A DNA stretch of 30,580 bases from Tritrichomonas foetus (GCA_001839685.1 MLAK01000545.1:1-30580), one strand, 5' to 3'. Positions 1-9,881 are shown, counted from the first letter of the stretch. The notes: a model not told the origin generated them from the sequence alone. Program-made: numbers and translations.

Positions 1-61
1 GATTTCATTTATTTTTTTTTGATTAGGTCATCTGTGAGAATGTTAATGGGTTCATTCATGC

Positions 62-176
62 ATTAAGGAGTGGTAAATGGTACTAGTCAAAAATTTTTAG
101 GGGAATTTTGCGGCGAACGATAGGTGAGACGTGAAATTTCTCATTTTTGGGGTGGGTACCATTTCCACTCCTTAAT
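62..176. repeat. Hairpin-forming inverted repeat next to hAT relic
   Basis: The left arm at 62-83 (begins ATTAAGGAGTGG, ends ATGGTAC) is the reverse complement of the right arm at 156-176 (GTACCATTTCC...CTTAAT), with one extra T in the left arm. The 72-nt loop contains a locally GC-rich stretch (GCGGCGAACG). It lies just upstream of the hAT transposase relic. It may be a subterminal inverted repeat of that element or a small MITE-like insertion; no target-site duplication was found. The arms are seen directly; the link to the transposon is inference. Confidence 0.6.
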
Positions 177-241
177 ATAACTACTGGGCAGGTACTCCTT
201 CAAGTCCTGAATGATTATGAACTTCCTGTGGAAAAATTAAA

Positions 242-1314
242 GTTGGCGTCACCGACAATGGATCGGACATGATCCATTCATTCGAATTCACCAGTCATCA
301 GCGTTTTCCTTGCGTTTGTCATTGTTTGAACGTGTTCATTAATGCTTTCTTTGATGCAATAACTTCAAGAATCCAACCCATAATATCTATGCAAGACTCC
401 CTAAGCAAAAGCACTGTATTTTATGTATTTGTGAAAAACCCAATAAATGAAGTCACAATCACGCAAATTCCCTCTTTTACAAAATCACGCTGGCACTCAT
501 TGTATGAACTGCTTCACGCATTTGATATTTTAAAAGATGTCATCAAGAAGTTCAAGTGACATAAACGAGACAATCAAGAACAGATTATTCAAAATCAATA
601 TATTTCAGATGAGGAGTGGGCTCAGGTCGAAACTCATTTAGATGACGAAGTATTCAAAGTTGTAAAAGACCTTGCTCCATTTTTTGAAAAAGTTAAAAAT
701 GCATTCGAAAAATTGGAGCGTGACGAGTTTGGCGTGATTTCATGGGTTTTCCCGCTTTTAAGGGACTTCTTCATGAAGTAGAGGCACTTTCATCCCGAAA
801 CTAATCAGGGATCAAAAGTTATAAAAAATATACAATTACTGGTTAAAATACATAGACGTTTGGTGGCATCTTTTGGGTACTGCAACAAAATTAAATCCAG
901 CAATTAAAATTACGGCATTGCTTTTTGATGATCAAGAAATGGACCAGATTGTTGGATTCATCAAAACACACGCAGAAGATTATCAGCCTGCTCACTCACA
1001 GAATGAGAAGCAAGAAGTTCATGAAAACAATTCCGATTTCTTCGATTGTTTCATGAACTCACAGTCAATAACATCTTTTGATACTGCATTTGATGAATTA
1101 ACAAGTTCCTTCTATATTCACAGCAAAGAAGACATCTCCCACTTCTGGGAGACAGAATATCAAAACAAACGATATTCCAGCATCGCACAAGTTGTATTAA
1201 ATATTCTTTCAACAATGGTAACAAGCTCAAGCGCCGAACTGCTATTCAGTTTATCTAAGAGGAATATTGACTATAATCGTCATAACCTCCGCGATGAACG
1301 TGTCCAAGACTTAT

Positions 1315-1319
<5 letters not shown>
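242..1319 (+). pseudogene. hAT-family transposase, degenerate
   Basis: One reading frame from 242 gives a VTDNGSDM motif matching the RNase H-like TDN core of hAT transposases, followed by CVCHCLNVFINAF and RWHSLYE segments. The frame is interrupted by TGA at 557-559 and TAG at 779-781 but continues recognisably through both (ISDEEWAQVETHLDD..., then VKIHRRLVASFG). Near 870 it shifts by one base, and 873-1319 encodes the C-terminal hAT dimerisation region (HFWETEY... SSSAELLFSLSKRN... NLRDERVQDL). The N-terminal BED finger and the upstream part are not seen. Two in-frame stops and a frameshift mean it is not functional as read. The family call rests on motif recognition. Confidence 0.75.

Positions 1320-1354
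<35 letters not shown>
1317..1354 (+). repeat. 38-base A run abutting the transposase stop codon
   Basis: An uninterrupted A tract begins within the TAA stop of the hAT relic. It could be a retroposed poly(A) tail, a homopolymer expansion or an assembly artefact. It does not follow the 60-nt phased T10 pattern seen elsewhere in the window. Confidence 0.7.
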
Positions 1355-1356
<2 letters not shown>

Positions 1357-1668
1357 TCCATCCTTTCGCTTAGCGTTTGGCGCTGCTTCAGTCTGTTCGT
1401 CCTATACATACTATTTTATTTAACATGTCAAAGTAGTTAACTAACGTTAACTTAACTATAACTTAGTTAATTAAAATAATCTTAATTAAAGCACTGATAT
1501 AGCGAGACGGTTATGATGAATTAATTGACCTTAAATCTCTAATTATAGAAAAGAAATGAATAATAGTGTCTCATTAAATATCGATATATATAAGAAAGAA
1601 ATTATTCTGACAAAAGATGAAAAGTAACAACATATAGAAAATAATAATTTCACAAAGACATCAAATAT
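1355..1668. other. AT-rich spacer
   Basis: No gene was recognised. The first about 50 bases are less AT-rich (CTTTCGCTTAGCG...), followed by short TTAACTAA-type repeats at 1436-1490. It may include the right end of the hAT element, but no terminal repeat could be paired. Confidence 0.4.
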
Positions 1669-3135
1669 TTAGTCGCCATATTGATCAACAGCCTTCAAAA
1701 ACTTTGTTGCCATTTTCTTATAGTCTCTGTTTTTCATTAACTTCGTGAAAAACTCAACAAGATATAATTCACTAAATTTCTTTGCACATCTTCGATACCT
1801 GCATAGTCCAGTTGCCACAATTGTTGCATCTTCAAATAAATCACCTTTATCGAGAATCATTTGTGTTATTCTTTCACATGATTGAACGAGTTCTCTTGTA
1901 TAAGCTACTTTTCCAATTTTATCTAAAAGTAACAAAATGTTTCGTTTGGCTTCATTTGTACCGATTTGTTTTGCTACATTGATGAAATTCATTATAATCG
2001 AAGAATTGCTTAAATCTTTCACTAGTTCTGGCGTCAAGTCTATCCTTCTAATAATGACACAAACAATACCTAATATTGATTCATTTTTCATATCAAGTAA
2101 TCTTTGCAAAAAGTCACTAAATTCAATAGATTGTGCAATAACAAGTCTTAAGTCACGATGTTGGAAGACAACGAGAAGGAGACGTAAAGTATCAACGATT
2201 TGGGGAATGTCAGAACTAAGCCAAATTGGATCTTCAGCCAAAATTGTTGCAACTCCTTCATTTTCGGCGAGCTTGAAAAGAACCAAAGTTGCTCTGCCGT
2301 TCGAAGCAGCCATTTTGAGCAAAAATTTGACCATTACTCGATCTTCCAATTCTTTGCCACGAAGTGGAATAATCAAAAAAAGTGACAAAACCGATGGTGC
2401 TAATTCTGGATTTTTCAGATGCTTTTTAGCAACAGAAAATGGGAAATCACACCTTTTTACCCATACAGAAATTCCGCATAAAGAGTTATATAATGATGAG
2501 AGGGTTGGTGGGTCATCAACCTGTGATAAAATATCAGTGATTGTATTCCACGCTTCTTTTCCACGTCCACGCCGGAATTCTGGATAGAGTTGAACAAGAG
2601 TTGACAAAAGTGCCGCATACCTGGCAGCAAGGTCGGGTTTGGAAAATCTCGATGAGCAATGAAATAGCAGATCCAGCATTGGCCATGGATTGTCAAATTC
2701 GTTGAAATGTTGAGCGTAGATTGTGATTAACAAAAGTGATTTTTCGCCGCGATTTTTTATCCGTTTATGAAAGCATGCGCATAATTCCTCATCAAAGGCT
2801 TCCGGCGCGCGAGTTACGATTACATACAAAACGTCGAATAGGTCGTCGATGTATTCTTTCCGAAGGAAAGGTAAACTGACTGCGAAATTTTTCTTCACGA
2901 AAACTTTTAAGAAATCTTCAACTGACAAAATCTTACTCAAGCAGTGAAGAATTTCTTTGCCTTTGTCAATTGCGAGATCTTTATCGAAATGACTTAAAAC
3001 GATATTGAAAAACGGCGTTGATTGTTCGAGGGTGAGGTAAACATGAGCACTTTGGATTTCGTCAATAAATCGGTTGGATTCTGGCTTCTTTAGGATGTCT
3101 AAATCGACAGATTCCACAATCGAATTATCATACAT
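1669..3135 (-). CDS. ARM/HEAT-like helical repeat protein, unknown function
   Basis: A 488-residue protein with an ATG start at 3135 (MYDNSIVES). It is almost entirely alternating amphipathic helices with leucine/isoleucine-rich pairs (for example SLLLITIYAQHF, APSVLSLFLIIPLRG, IVCVIIRRIDL), the pattern of armadillo/HEAT solenoids. No catalytic motif, signal peptide or membrane segment was seen. Trichomonads have many lineage-specific ARM-like proteins of this size; the partner and pathway cannot be named. The first 46 codons occur again at 4674-4811 as part of the 1676-nt duplicated segment. The single long frame and normal codon use suggest a real gene. Confidence 0.75.
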   Translation of the reverse strand: MYDNSIVESVDLDILKKPESNRFIDEIQSAHVYLTLEQSTPFFNIVLSHFDKDLAIDKGKEILHCLSKILSVEDFLKVFVKKNFAVSLPFLRKEYIDDLFDVLYVIVTRAPEAFDEELCACFHKRIKNRGEKSLLLITIYAQHFNEFDNPWPMLDLLFHCSSRFSKPDLAARYAALLSTLVQLYPEFRRGRGKEAWNTITDILSQVDDPPTLSSLYNSLCGISVWVKRCDFPFSVAKKHLKNPELAPSVLSLFLIIPLRGKELEDRVMVKFLLKMAASNGRATLVLFKLAENEGVATILAEDPIWLSSDIPQIVDTLRLLLVVFQHRDLRLVIAQSIEFSDFLQRLLDMKNESILGIVCVIIRRIDLTPELVKDLSNSSIIMNFINVAKQIGTNEAKRNILLLLDKIGKVAYTRELVQSCERITQMILDKGDLFEDATIVATGLCRYRRCAKKFSELYLVEFFTKLMKNRDYKKMATKFLKAVDQYGD

Positions 3136-4672
3136 TCTGACAAAATTGAATCTTAACGATTTCTATCTATCCAAAAAGTGAAACATTCAAGGCGAAATTG
3201 AAAAATAATATATAGAAATATTCACCATGAAAAACCATTCTATGAATTTTTCAATATTTTTTTCTGATTTATTGACCATAATAGTAAAGAAAAAGTGAAA
3301 TAATGATTTCTCAAATGTAGACTTTACAACAACAAAATGATGTTAGAATTATAGTTATAAAAAATTAGATTATTTGATTTTATTATCACACAATAGTATG
3401 GAATTCTTTAGCATATTTGAAAAGCTATGATATATATTTCCATATAAATATAAAGGAATCATTATTCAATCCATATGTTCTCTTCTTTTTGGAATGAACG
3501 GTTCTTTCTCATTTTCAACATCATTGTCAGAATGCACATAATCCTGGTTGTCAACAATCGGTGCAATTGCAATTCCTGCTCCAGCTTCGGAATCATGTTT
3601 TCTTTCATGCGCTCGTGTTGACACAGATTGCCCACGAAGCTTGAAAAAGAAGAACAAAGCCACAATGGCAATAACAACTAAAATGAAGTGTTGATCAAGA
3701 ATCCATTCAATAAATCCAAGATCATCATCAAACTTGAATGGAATTGATTCTTTAGACCATTGGATTTGGTTGTAGGAGAAGGCAAAATTTACAACTTCCG
3801 AAATGTGAGGCGGTGAAACACAAACAACAATTTTTCCTCGCATAGTTTTGGCTTTTACAATTGATGAACCAAATCTACAAAAGCCAAAAGTTGCAATGGA
3901 TGGAATTTCGTCACGTAAGGTGACATTTACTTCACTCCCACCTGATGTTGGACCGCTTTTTGGATTTATTTTCAGAATAGATGGCGTGGAATCTTGACAA
4001 CTGTTTATACCATCTCCAATGAGGTGATTTTTACATTCACACTTGCCGGGATAGACACACTGTGCATCCTTATGGCATATTTCTGCACATTTAAAGCATC
4101 CACGATGGTCATCAATGTATCCAGATTTGCACACGCATAATCCTTCGGAATCGCGGATTTTATTGGATGAGCAACCTGATTCTTTTATTACAGGAATTTT
4201 TTGAGGAGCATGAGTTGGATCTGGGACATAGCTTCTCTTTGGATTATTTGTGGTATTTATTGAAAATTCTATGGAATTTGTATTGGACGCAGATGCAACA
4301 GGAGTGGAACTTTGTTGCGAGTTTTGGACTTCATGTGAACGATAAATGGGTGTAACTTCAACATTATTTGTTGGTTCAGAATTGTTTGTTGGTTCAATTT
4401 GAAATTGATTTGTGTCTCGAAGTGAAAGAGTGTTTTCTTCATTTTTATTTTCTTCCTTTTTATTTTCTTCATTCTTGTTTTCTTCATTCTTATTTTCTCC
4501 ATTCTTGTTTTCTTCATTCTTAGTTTCTTCATTCTTATTTTCTTCCTTTTTATTTTCTTCTTGTTTGTTTTCTTCATTCTTAGTTTTTTCATTCTTGTTT
4601 TCTTCCTTTTTATTTTCTTCATTATTATTTTCTCCATTCTTGTTTTCTTCATTCTTAGTTTCTTCATTCTTA
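2998..4672. repeat. Copy 1 of a 1676-nt-offset direct duplication
   Basis: Sequence from 2998 (AACGATATTGAAAAACGG) matches 4674 onward at a constant offset of 1676 nt, through the intergenic DNA and the C-terminal half of the EGF/TIG gene. The two appear identical as far as the KNEEN-coding repeat near 4480; beyond that the repeat units differ in order. Copy 1 stops inside the repeat at the N at 4673. Confidence 0.9.
3466..4672 (-). pseudogene. Truncated second copy of the EGF/TIG surface-protein gene
   Basis: The 3' part of the gene at 5142-6752 is repeated here: EGF-like cysteine cluster, IPT/TIG segment, transmembrane helix and cytoplasmic tail, ending at the same stop. It is cut in the low-complexity KNEEN array at the N (4673), and the frame then runs into the duplicated start of the ARM-like gene. 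There is no signal peptide or start codon. It is most simply an assembly duplicate rather than a biological pseudogene. Confidence 0.7.
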
Positions 4673-4673
4673 N
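4673..4673. other. Single N at a contig-like junction
   Basis: The ambiguous base sits exactly where copy 1 of the duplication ends and copy 2 begins, and it joins two coding fragments that do not belong together. It marks a probable scaffold join. Confidence 0.85.
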
Positions 4674-4811
4674 AACGATATTGAAAAACGGCGTTGATTG
4701 TTCGAGGGTGAGGTAAACATGAGCACTTTGGATTTCGTCAATAAATCGGTTGGATTCTGGCTTCTTTAGGATGTCTAAATCGACAGATTCCACAATCGAA
4801 TTATCATACAT
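4674..4811 (-). pseudogene. Duplicated 5' fragment of the ARM-like gene
   Basis: It encodes the first 46 residues of the protein at 1669-3135, from MYDNSIVESV to PFFNIV, then stops at the N at 4673. It is a by-product of the duplicated segment. Confidence 0.75.
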
Positions 4812-5141
4812 TCTGACAAAATTGAATCTTAACGATTTCTATCTATCCAAAAAGTGAAACATTCAAGGCGAAATTGAAAAATAATATATAGAAATATTCA
4901 CCATGAAAAACCATTCTATGAATTTTTCAATATTTTTTTCTGATTTATTGACCATAATAGTAAAGAAAAAGTGAAATAATGATTTCTCAAATGTAGACTT
5001 TACAACAACAAAATGATGTTAGAATTATAGTTATAAAAAATTAGATTATTTGATTTTATTATCACACAATAGTATGGAATTCTTTAGCATATTTGAAAAG
5101 CTATGATATATATTTCCATATAAATATAAAGGAATCATTAT

Positions 5142-6752
5142 TCAATCCATATGTTCTCTTCTTTTTGGAATGAACGGTTCTTTCTCATTTTCAACATCAT
5201 TGTCAGAATGCACATAATCCTGGTTGTCAACAATCGGTGCAATTGCAATTCCTGCTCCAGCTTCGGAATCATGTTTTCTTTCATGCGCTCGTGTTGACAC
5301 AGATTGCCCACGAAGCTTGAAAAAGAAGAACAAAGCCACAATGGCAATAACAACTAAAATGAAGTGTTGATCAAGAATCCATTCAATAAATCCAAGATCA
5401 TCATCAAACTTGAATGGAATTGATTCTTTAGACCATTGGATTTGGTTGTAGGAGAAGGCAAAATTTACAACTTCCGAAATGTGAGGCGGTGAAACACAAA
5501 CAACAATTTTTCCTCGCATAGTTTTGGCTTTTACAATTGATGAACCAAATCTACAAAAGCCAAAAGTTGCAATGGATGGAATTTCGTCACGTAAGGTGAC
5601 ATTTACTTCACTCCCACCTGATGTTGGACCGCTTTTTGGATTTATTTTCAGAATAGATGGCGTGGAATCTTGACAACTGTTTATACCATCTCCAATGAGG
5701 TGATTTTTACATTCACACTTGCCGGGATAGACACACTGTGCATCCTTATGGCATATTTCTGCACATTTAAAGCATCCACGATGGTCATCAATGTATCCAG
5801 ATTTGCACACGCATAATCCTTCGGAATCGCGGATTTTATTGGATGAGCAACCTGATTCTTTTATTACAGGAATTTTTTGAGGAGCATGAGTTGGATCTGG
5901 GACATAGCTTCTCTTTGGATTATTTGTGGTATTTATTGAAAATTCTATGGAATTTGTATTGGACGCAGATGCAACAGGAGTGGAACTTTGTTGCGAGTTT
6001 TGGACTTCATGTGAACGATAAATGGGTGTAACTTCAACATTATTTGTTGGTTCAGAATTGTTTGTTGGTTCAATTTGAAATTGATTTGTGTCTCGAAGTG
6101 AAAGAGTGTTTTCTTCATTTTTATTTTCTTCCTTTTTATTTTCTTCATTCTTGTTTTCTTCCTTTTTATTTTCTTCTAGTTTGTTTTCTTCATTCTTAGT
6201 CTCTTCATTCTTATTTTCTTCATTCTTGTTTTTTTTTTTCTTGTTTTCTTCTTGTTTGTTTTCTTCATTCTTGTTTTCTCCATTCTTGTTTTTTTTTTTT
6301 TTGTTTTCTTCATTCTTAGTCTCTTCCTTTTTATTTTCTTCATTCTTGTTTTTTTTTTTTTTATTATCTTCTGTTTTATTTTCTTCACTGCTTTTGTCTT
6401 TGAAATGAATTTTTTTTTTTGTTTGGTTTTCATTATCTGTAATAATTTGGGTTTCATTTTGATTGAGTGTTTTTTTTTTGCTTGTCGTTGGAAAATTTGT
6501 TTTTAATGAATGGTGATTTTTCGGCGTATTTTTTTTTTTCGGATTTGCGTTTTTCTCGTTCAATGTAAAAGTGCTGTCAACGATTTTTTTTTTTTTTTTT
6601 GTTTTTAATTGTGAATTAATATCTTCAATTTGACCATCAGCAGAATTTTGTGTGACTTCTTGCGTATTTCGCTTTTCTTCCTTCCATTCTATTTCTTCTT
6701 TCGGCTGAGAGCAAATCAAAAATGTTAACGATGCGAACGCAAGAAGAAACAT
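5142..6752 (-). CDS. Type I membrane protein: signal peptide, KNEEN-rich stalk, EGF-like, IPT/TIG, TM
   Basis: The chosen start is the ATG at 6752 (MFLLAFASLTFLICSQ), which gives a clear cleavable signal peptide; the longer frame upstream begins with a non-ATG codon. The protein is about 536 residues. Residues about 30-215 are Lys/Asn/Glu-rich with five-residue KNEEN-type repeats. Residues about 303-362 form an EGF-like cluster (CVCKSGY, CFKCAEIC, CVYPGKCECKNH). Residues 364-449 match an IPT/TIG fold (ILKINPKSGPTSGGSEVNV, then FCRFG and VVCVSPPH). A transmembrane helix lies at about 465-482 (FILVVIAIVALFFFF), followed by a charged tail. A surface or adhesion-type role is inferred. Seven phased T10 blocks at 6230-6599 have replaced codons by Lys every 20 residues, so that part is unreliable. 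Confidence 0.8.
   Translation of the reverse strand: MFLLAFASLTFLICSQPKEEIEWKEEKRNTQEVTQNSADGQIEDINSQLKTKKKKKIVDSTFTLNEKNANPKKKNTPKNHHSLKTNFPTTSKKKTLNQNETQIITDNENQTKKKIHFKDKSSEENKTEDNKKKKNKNEENKKEETKNEENKKKKNKNGENKNEENKQEENKKKKNKNEENKNEETKNEENKLEENKKEENKNEENKKEENKNEENTLSLRDTNQFQIEPTNNSEPTNNVEVTPIYRSHEVQNSQQSSTPVASASNTNSIEFSINTTNNPKRSYVPDPTHAPQKIPVIKESGCSSNKIRDSEGLCVCKSGYIDDHRGCFKCAEICHKDAQCVYPGKCECKNHLIGDGINSCQDSTPSILKINPKSGPTSGGSEVNVTLRDEIPSIATFGFCRFGSSIVKAKTMRGKIVVCVSPPHISEVVNFAFSYNQIQWSKESIPFKFDDDLGFIEWILDQHFILVVIAIVALFFFFKLRGQSVSTRAHERKHDSEAGAGIAIAPIVDNQDYVHSDNDVENEKEPFIPKRREHMD
6230..6599. other. Seven T10 blocks at exact 60-nt spacing
   Basis: T10 occupies 6230-6239, 6290-6299, 6350-6359, 6410-6419, 6470-6479, 6530-6539 and 6590-6599, some extended by neighbouring Ts. 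In the minus-strand gene they read as KKK/KKKK every 20 codons without shifting the frame. This is an overwriting artefact (see findings). Confidence 0.9.
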
Positions 6753-7468
6753 TTTGTTTGAACAGATTTCAGAAAATTCAAGGACGATCCAGTCAATTAT
6801 TTCAATCAAATCTAATCGTCCATTGCAAACGTTGTCAACACCTCTTACTTGTTTTTTCTGGAAGAGGACTTCCAGAAATCTGTGCTTAAATATATAATTG
6901 TTATTAGACATTGTATTCTTTCTCAAAAACTTTATCAACTCTCCATTTAAAAAAATATGTTTCGATGTCTTAATTCATTTGAGTTCACAAATATAATTTG
7001 TTTGATTCATTTTAAAAACTCAAGCAAATGTAATATGGAATTATACGGTATAATTTATACCACCAGATTTAACATTTTTAGCCCAATAAACTCGAGAATT
7101 GTTACAAATTTGTATTTCTTTCATTTTTTTGATAAATTTTGTCATCTAAAACCTCTTATTTATTACTAATTTTTTAAATCTCATCAATACTTTATACAAA
7201 CAATGGAAGAAAGATAATAAACTAAGTGAAAGAAAGACCTAGGCATATTCTTGATAAGTTTAAGTAATAAATAAATATGCTTTAAAGGAATCTAAAACAA
7301 ATTGGATAAAACATATTTCGAATTTCATTTGGAAATTAGAATTTTTTTAATTCACATATGAATTTTTGATTTAATTGGAAGAAAGGATTTTCCTCTGAGG
7401 AAAAAGAGAGATCAATATCACAATGATTCATTGTTATTTCGAATTTTGTAAACTATTCAAAGTCAATC
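6753..7468. other. Divergent intergenic region
   Basis: AT-rich DNA between the surface-protein gene (minus) and the PQ-loop gene (plus). No RNA gene or convincing ORF is seen; a 70-codon open frame at 6957-7169 shows no recognisable domain and looks like chance. Confidence 0.5.
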
Positions 7469-8158
7469 ATGAATTCTTCACCCATTTGCAGATTTCGAAA
7501 TTATCAAGATGCAGCATGTTGGTGTGGAATAATATCTAATACAATTGGTATTTTCTTATATATTCCTCAGATATACTTAAACTACTGCAGGAAATGTACT
7601 GTTGGATTCAGCCATTTGACAGTTTTTATTCGGTTTCTTGGACTCTCTTTCTTTTTTCCAAGTACACTCATTTTAAAAATGCAATATCCAATCGTCATAA
7701 ACGCCATATCAAATTTAGCTATCAATTATGTATTCCTCTATCAATTTATTAAATATGATAAATCCTTCTGGATATATTTTCTATTCATTTTCCCTATTGT
7801 GTGCTTTTTCCTTGCAATTATATTTCCAGAAATGTGTAAATATACACAATGGATAAATACAGCAACTCAAATAATAGGGTTCTTTCCTTACATGTATGAA
7901 ATCATTAAAATACGTTCAACAAAGGGAATTTCATTGCTTTATCATCATTTAAATTTCTTTGCTTCAATGTTTGGAATCTTGATGTGTGTAATAGGTATTT
8001 CTCAAAGAGTATCAGAGTGGATGGTCCCTGTTGGTCCACTCTTCTGGACTTTATGTGTATTTACTCTGACAATATATTACGATGAAATGAGATTCATCGA
8101 TTCATCACAAAAGCAATTAAATGAAATGGAAGTTTTACTTGAGTCTCAAAGGATGTGA
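7469..8158 (+). CDS. PQ-loop repeat membrane protein (SWEET/cystinosin-like fold)
   Basis: A 229-residue protein with about seven hydrophobic helices. The first PQ-loop is clear (residues 31-48: YIPQIYLNYCRKCTVGFS) and the second is recognisable at residues 138-155 with PY in place of PQ (FFPYMYEIIKIRSTKGIS), the usual internal duplication of the family. PQ-loop proteins are small transporters or chaperones of endomembranes (cystinosin, MPDU1, SWEET); the substrate here cannot be read from sequence. ATG start at 7469 with a TCAATC just before it. It converges with the kleisin gene downstream. Confidence 0.75.
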   Translation: MNSSPICRFRNYQDAACWCGIISNTIGIFLYIPQIYLNYCRKCTVGFSHLTVFIRFLGLSFFFPSTLILKMQYPIVINAISNLAINYVFLYQFIKYDKSFWIYFLFIFPIVCFFLAIIFPEMCKYTQWINTATQIIGFFPYMYEIIKIRSTKGISLLYHHLNFFASMFGILMCVIGISQRVSEWMVPVGPLFWTLCVFTLTIYYDEMRFIDSSQKQLNEMEVLLESQRM

Positions 8159-8333
8159 GAAAATATTTCTTTTTTGATGGAATGGGCACTTAATGGACTA
8201 TTAAACAAATATATCAAAATCATTACAAAGAAATCAAAATCTATACAAAGGAAAAAATGTACAAGTGATATGATTATCTACATCAATTAAATTTTTATTA
8301 TTCAAGTGTTAAATTTAAAATATTTAAATATTT

Positions 8334-9668
8334 TTAAAAGTTGTCTCCTTTTATCAAAGTGAGATTTGTTTCATTGTCTTGCTTTAAATCAACAATTCCT
8401 CTTGTTTTCAATGAAAGTGCGGTGAAAAATGTCAACGAAAGTGTTCGTCTCGATTCTTTATCTGTTATTTCGAGAAGACTTACTTCGTTTCCCCATTTGA
8501 ACTTTTTCTTTAAGTCAGGAATCAAATCAACTGCAAAATATTGTTCTTCGTGATTTCTTTCGTCTTCAGTATAGCCATTTCCGATATAATGTTGCATTCC
8601 TTCATCATCATTATTATCATCGATCATCAGTGGTGGCTCAGGCAAATCATTAATAAAAATTCCATTGTCGTCATTATCATCATTAAAATCATTCTTATTT
8701 TGTAAACTAATATCGTTTGGTAAAATTGGCCTTTCTTGAGTGATTTTTTTCACTTCTTCCAAAAGTTCATCGAATTCATATGAAGTGATAATTGCATCTG
8801 TTTGATTGAAAGCTCTAATTTTTGGTCTTTGACACAGTGTAGCTGATGTATCTTCAAGTAATTGACTCAGCTGCGTCATTGGGATGATTGGAGAAATATC
8901 AATTTGGAATTTTTTCCTTCTCTTCGAATTTTGAGTTAGTTCAATATCAACTAGATCTCTTTCAGTCTCATTCTTGAAAGTGTCATCATAATTTTCTCCT
9001 ATTTGATTATTCGGAACATCATCATCAGATTGAAAAAGTGACACATCTGCATCGCTTATTGAATCATTTATTAGATCAGAATTCAGAGTTTCGTGTGTAA
9101 AAATGTTATCGGTTGGATCAAAAGGAGTATTTCCAAAATCATCATCATTTAGAACGTGCGACGGGGTGAGGACTGATGAGCGATCATTAGATATCTCGTG
9201 CGAATTTTGGATATCTAGTGCTGACTGCATTAGGTGAGAATTATCTCTCTGTTCTTCTTCAATAATGCGTTCGATTTGTCCATTTTCTCTCCATAGTTGT
9301 AAAGTTTCTTCATCGATTTCAATATTTTCATCGTTATTATTTTTGCCTGCTTTTTTTGCCTTACTTTTCCCCTTTTTAGTTTGACTTGCTTCTGAAGGCT
9401 GCGGCCTCAATGATATTTTGGCCAAAGCATCTTCACAATCGATTAAAAATATATATGACTTTTTCGAGTACAATCTGGCAACACCATACAGAAGAACACC
9501 TGACAATCGAAGAACGAAGCCTTCTCTCCGAGAAATAATTTCTTTGGCAATTTGTTTAATATTTGCAGCGATAATGGCATCTCTTGTTAATGCATCCTCA
9601 TTGAGTCCCAGCTTCCATACATCATGAATTTTATCTTTGTTGCGCAAAATGTCTCGAGTCGTCAGCAT
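8334..9668 (-). CDS. Rad21/Rec8-type kleisin (cohesin subunit)
   Basis: Both diagnostic ends are present. Near the N-terminus, LTTRDILRNKDKIHDVWKLG followed by FVLRLSGVLLYGVARLYSKK and FLIDCEDALAKI matches the Rad21/Rec8 N-terminal domain that binds SMC3. The last about 80 residues (FAVDLIPDLKKKFKWG... LEITDKESRRTLSLTFF) match the C-terminal winged helix that binds SMC1. The middle is acidic and disordered, as usual for separase-cleaved kleisins. I chose the ATG at 9668 (444 residues) because the 11 residues upstream start at a non-ATG codon and do not fit the family. Whether it is mitotic Rad21 or meiotic Rec8 cannot be decided here. Confidence 0.85.
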   Translation of the reverse strand: MLTTRDILRNKDKIHDVWKLGLNEDALTRDAIIAANIKQIAKEIISRREGFVLRLSGVLLYGVARLYSKKSYIFLIDCEDALAKISLRPQPSEASQTKKGKSKAKKAGKNNNDENIEIDEETLQLWRENGQIERIIEEEQRDNSHLMQSALDIQNSHEISNDRSSVLTPSHVLNDDDFGNTPFDPTDNIFTHETLNSDLINDSISDADVSLFQSDDDVPNNQIGENYDDTFKNETERDLVDIELTQNSKRRKKFQIDISPIIPMTQLSQLLEDTSATLCQRPKIRAFNQTDAIITSYEFDELLEEVKKITQERPILPNDISLQNKNDFNDDNDDNGIFINDLPEPPLMIDDNNDDEGMQHYIGNGYTEDERNHEEQYFAVDLIPDLKKKFKWGNEVSLLEITDKESRRTLSLTFFTALSLKTRGIVDLKQDNETNLTLIKGDNF

Positions 9669-9871
9669 TGTGATGAAGATGTAGGTGAAATAGAAAATCA
9701 CATCAAATGATGTAAACTATTCAAAATAATGACTCACTTCTTTGATTTGATTTATCAACTTTTCAATGACGACCAAAAATTTTGGCGATTGTCCCCTGTC
9801 TCAATGAATAGGTAAAACATAGAATAAAAAAGCTAATTTCATCACTTATTTTTCTTCTTTTTCAAACATTA

Positions 9872-9881
9872 AACGGTCACC
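9872..9881 (+). promoter_or_regulatory. AACGG + TCACC promoter-like motif
   Basis: AACGG at 9872-9876 (Myb/M3-like) runs directly into TCACC, an Inr-like sequence, about 25 nt before the ATG at 9906. A six-codon upstream frame starts at ATG 9886 and ends at TGA 9901-9903, before that ATG. The role is inferred from Trichomonas vaginalis core promoters. Confidence 0.35.

Noticed and set aside
269..559. Stand-alone 96-residue gene
   Set aside because: The frame begins upstream at the TDN motif and continues beyond the stop as hAT transposase, so it is part of the pseudogene.
4412..4672. 15-nt repeats suggestive of a CRISPR or satellite array
   Set aside because: The units are directly adjacent without spacers and encode a five-residue protein repeat in a eukaryotic gene.
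4412..4684. Open plus-strand frame rich in FSSFLFSS
   Set aside because: It is the antisense reading of the low-complexity KNEEN-coding array; there is no independent evidence of a gene.
6230..6599. Phased T10/poly-Lys as a programmed slippage or phase-variable tract
   Set aside because: The same 60-nt grid continues in unrelated genes, spacers and a tRNA, and the blocks preserve length, so a processing artefact explains them better.
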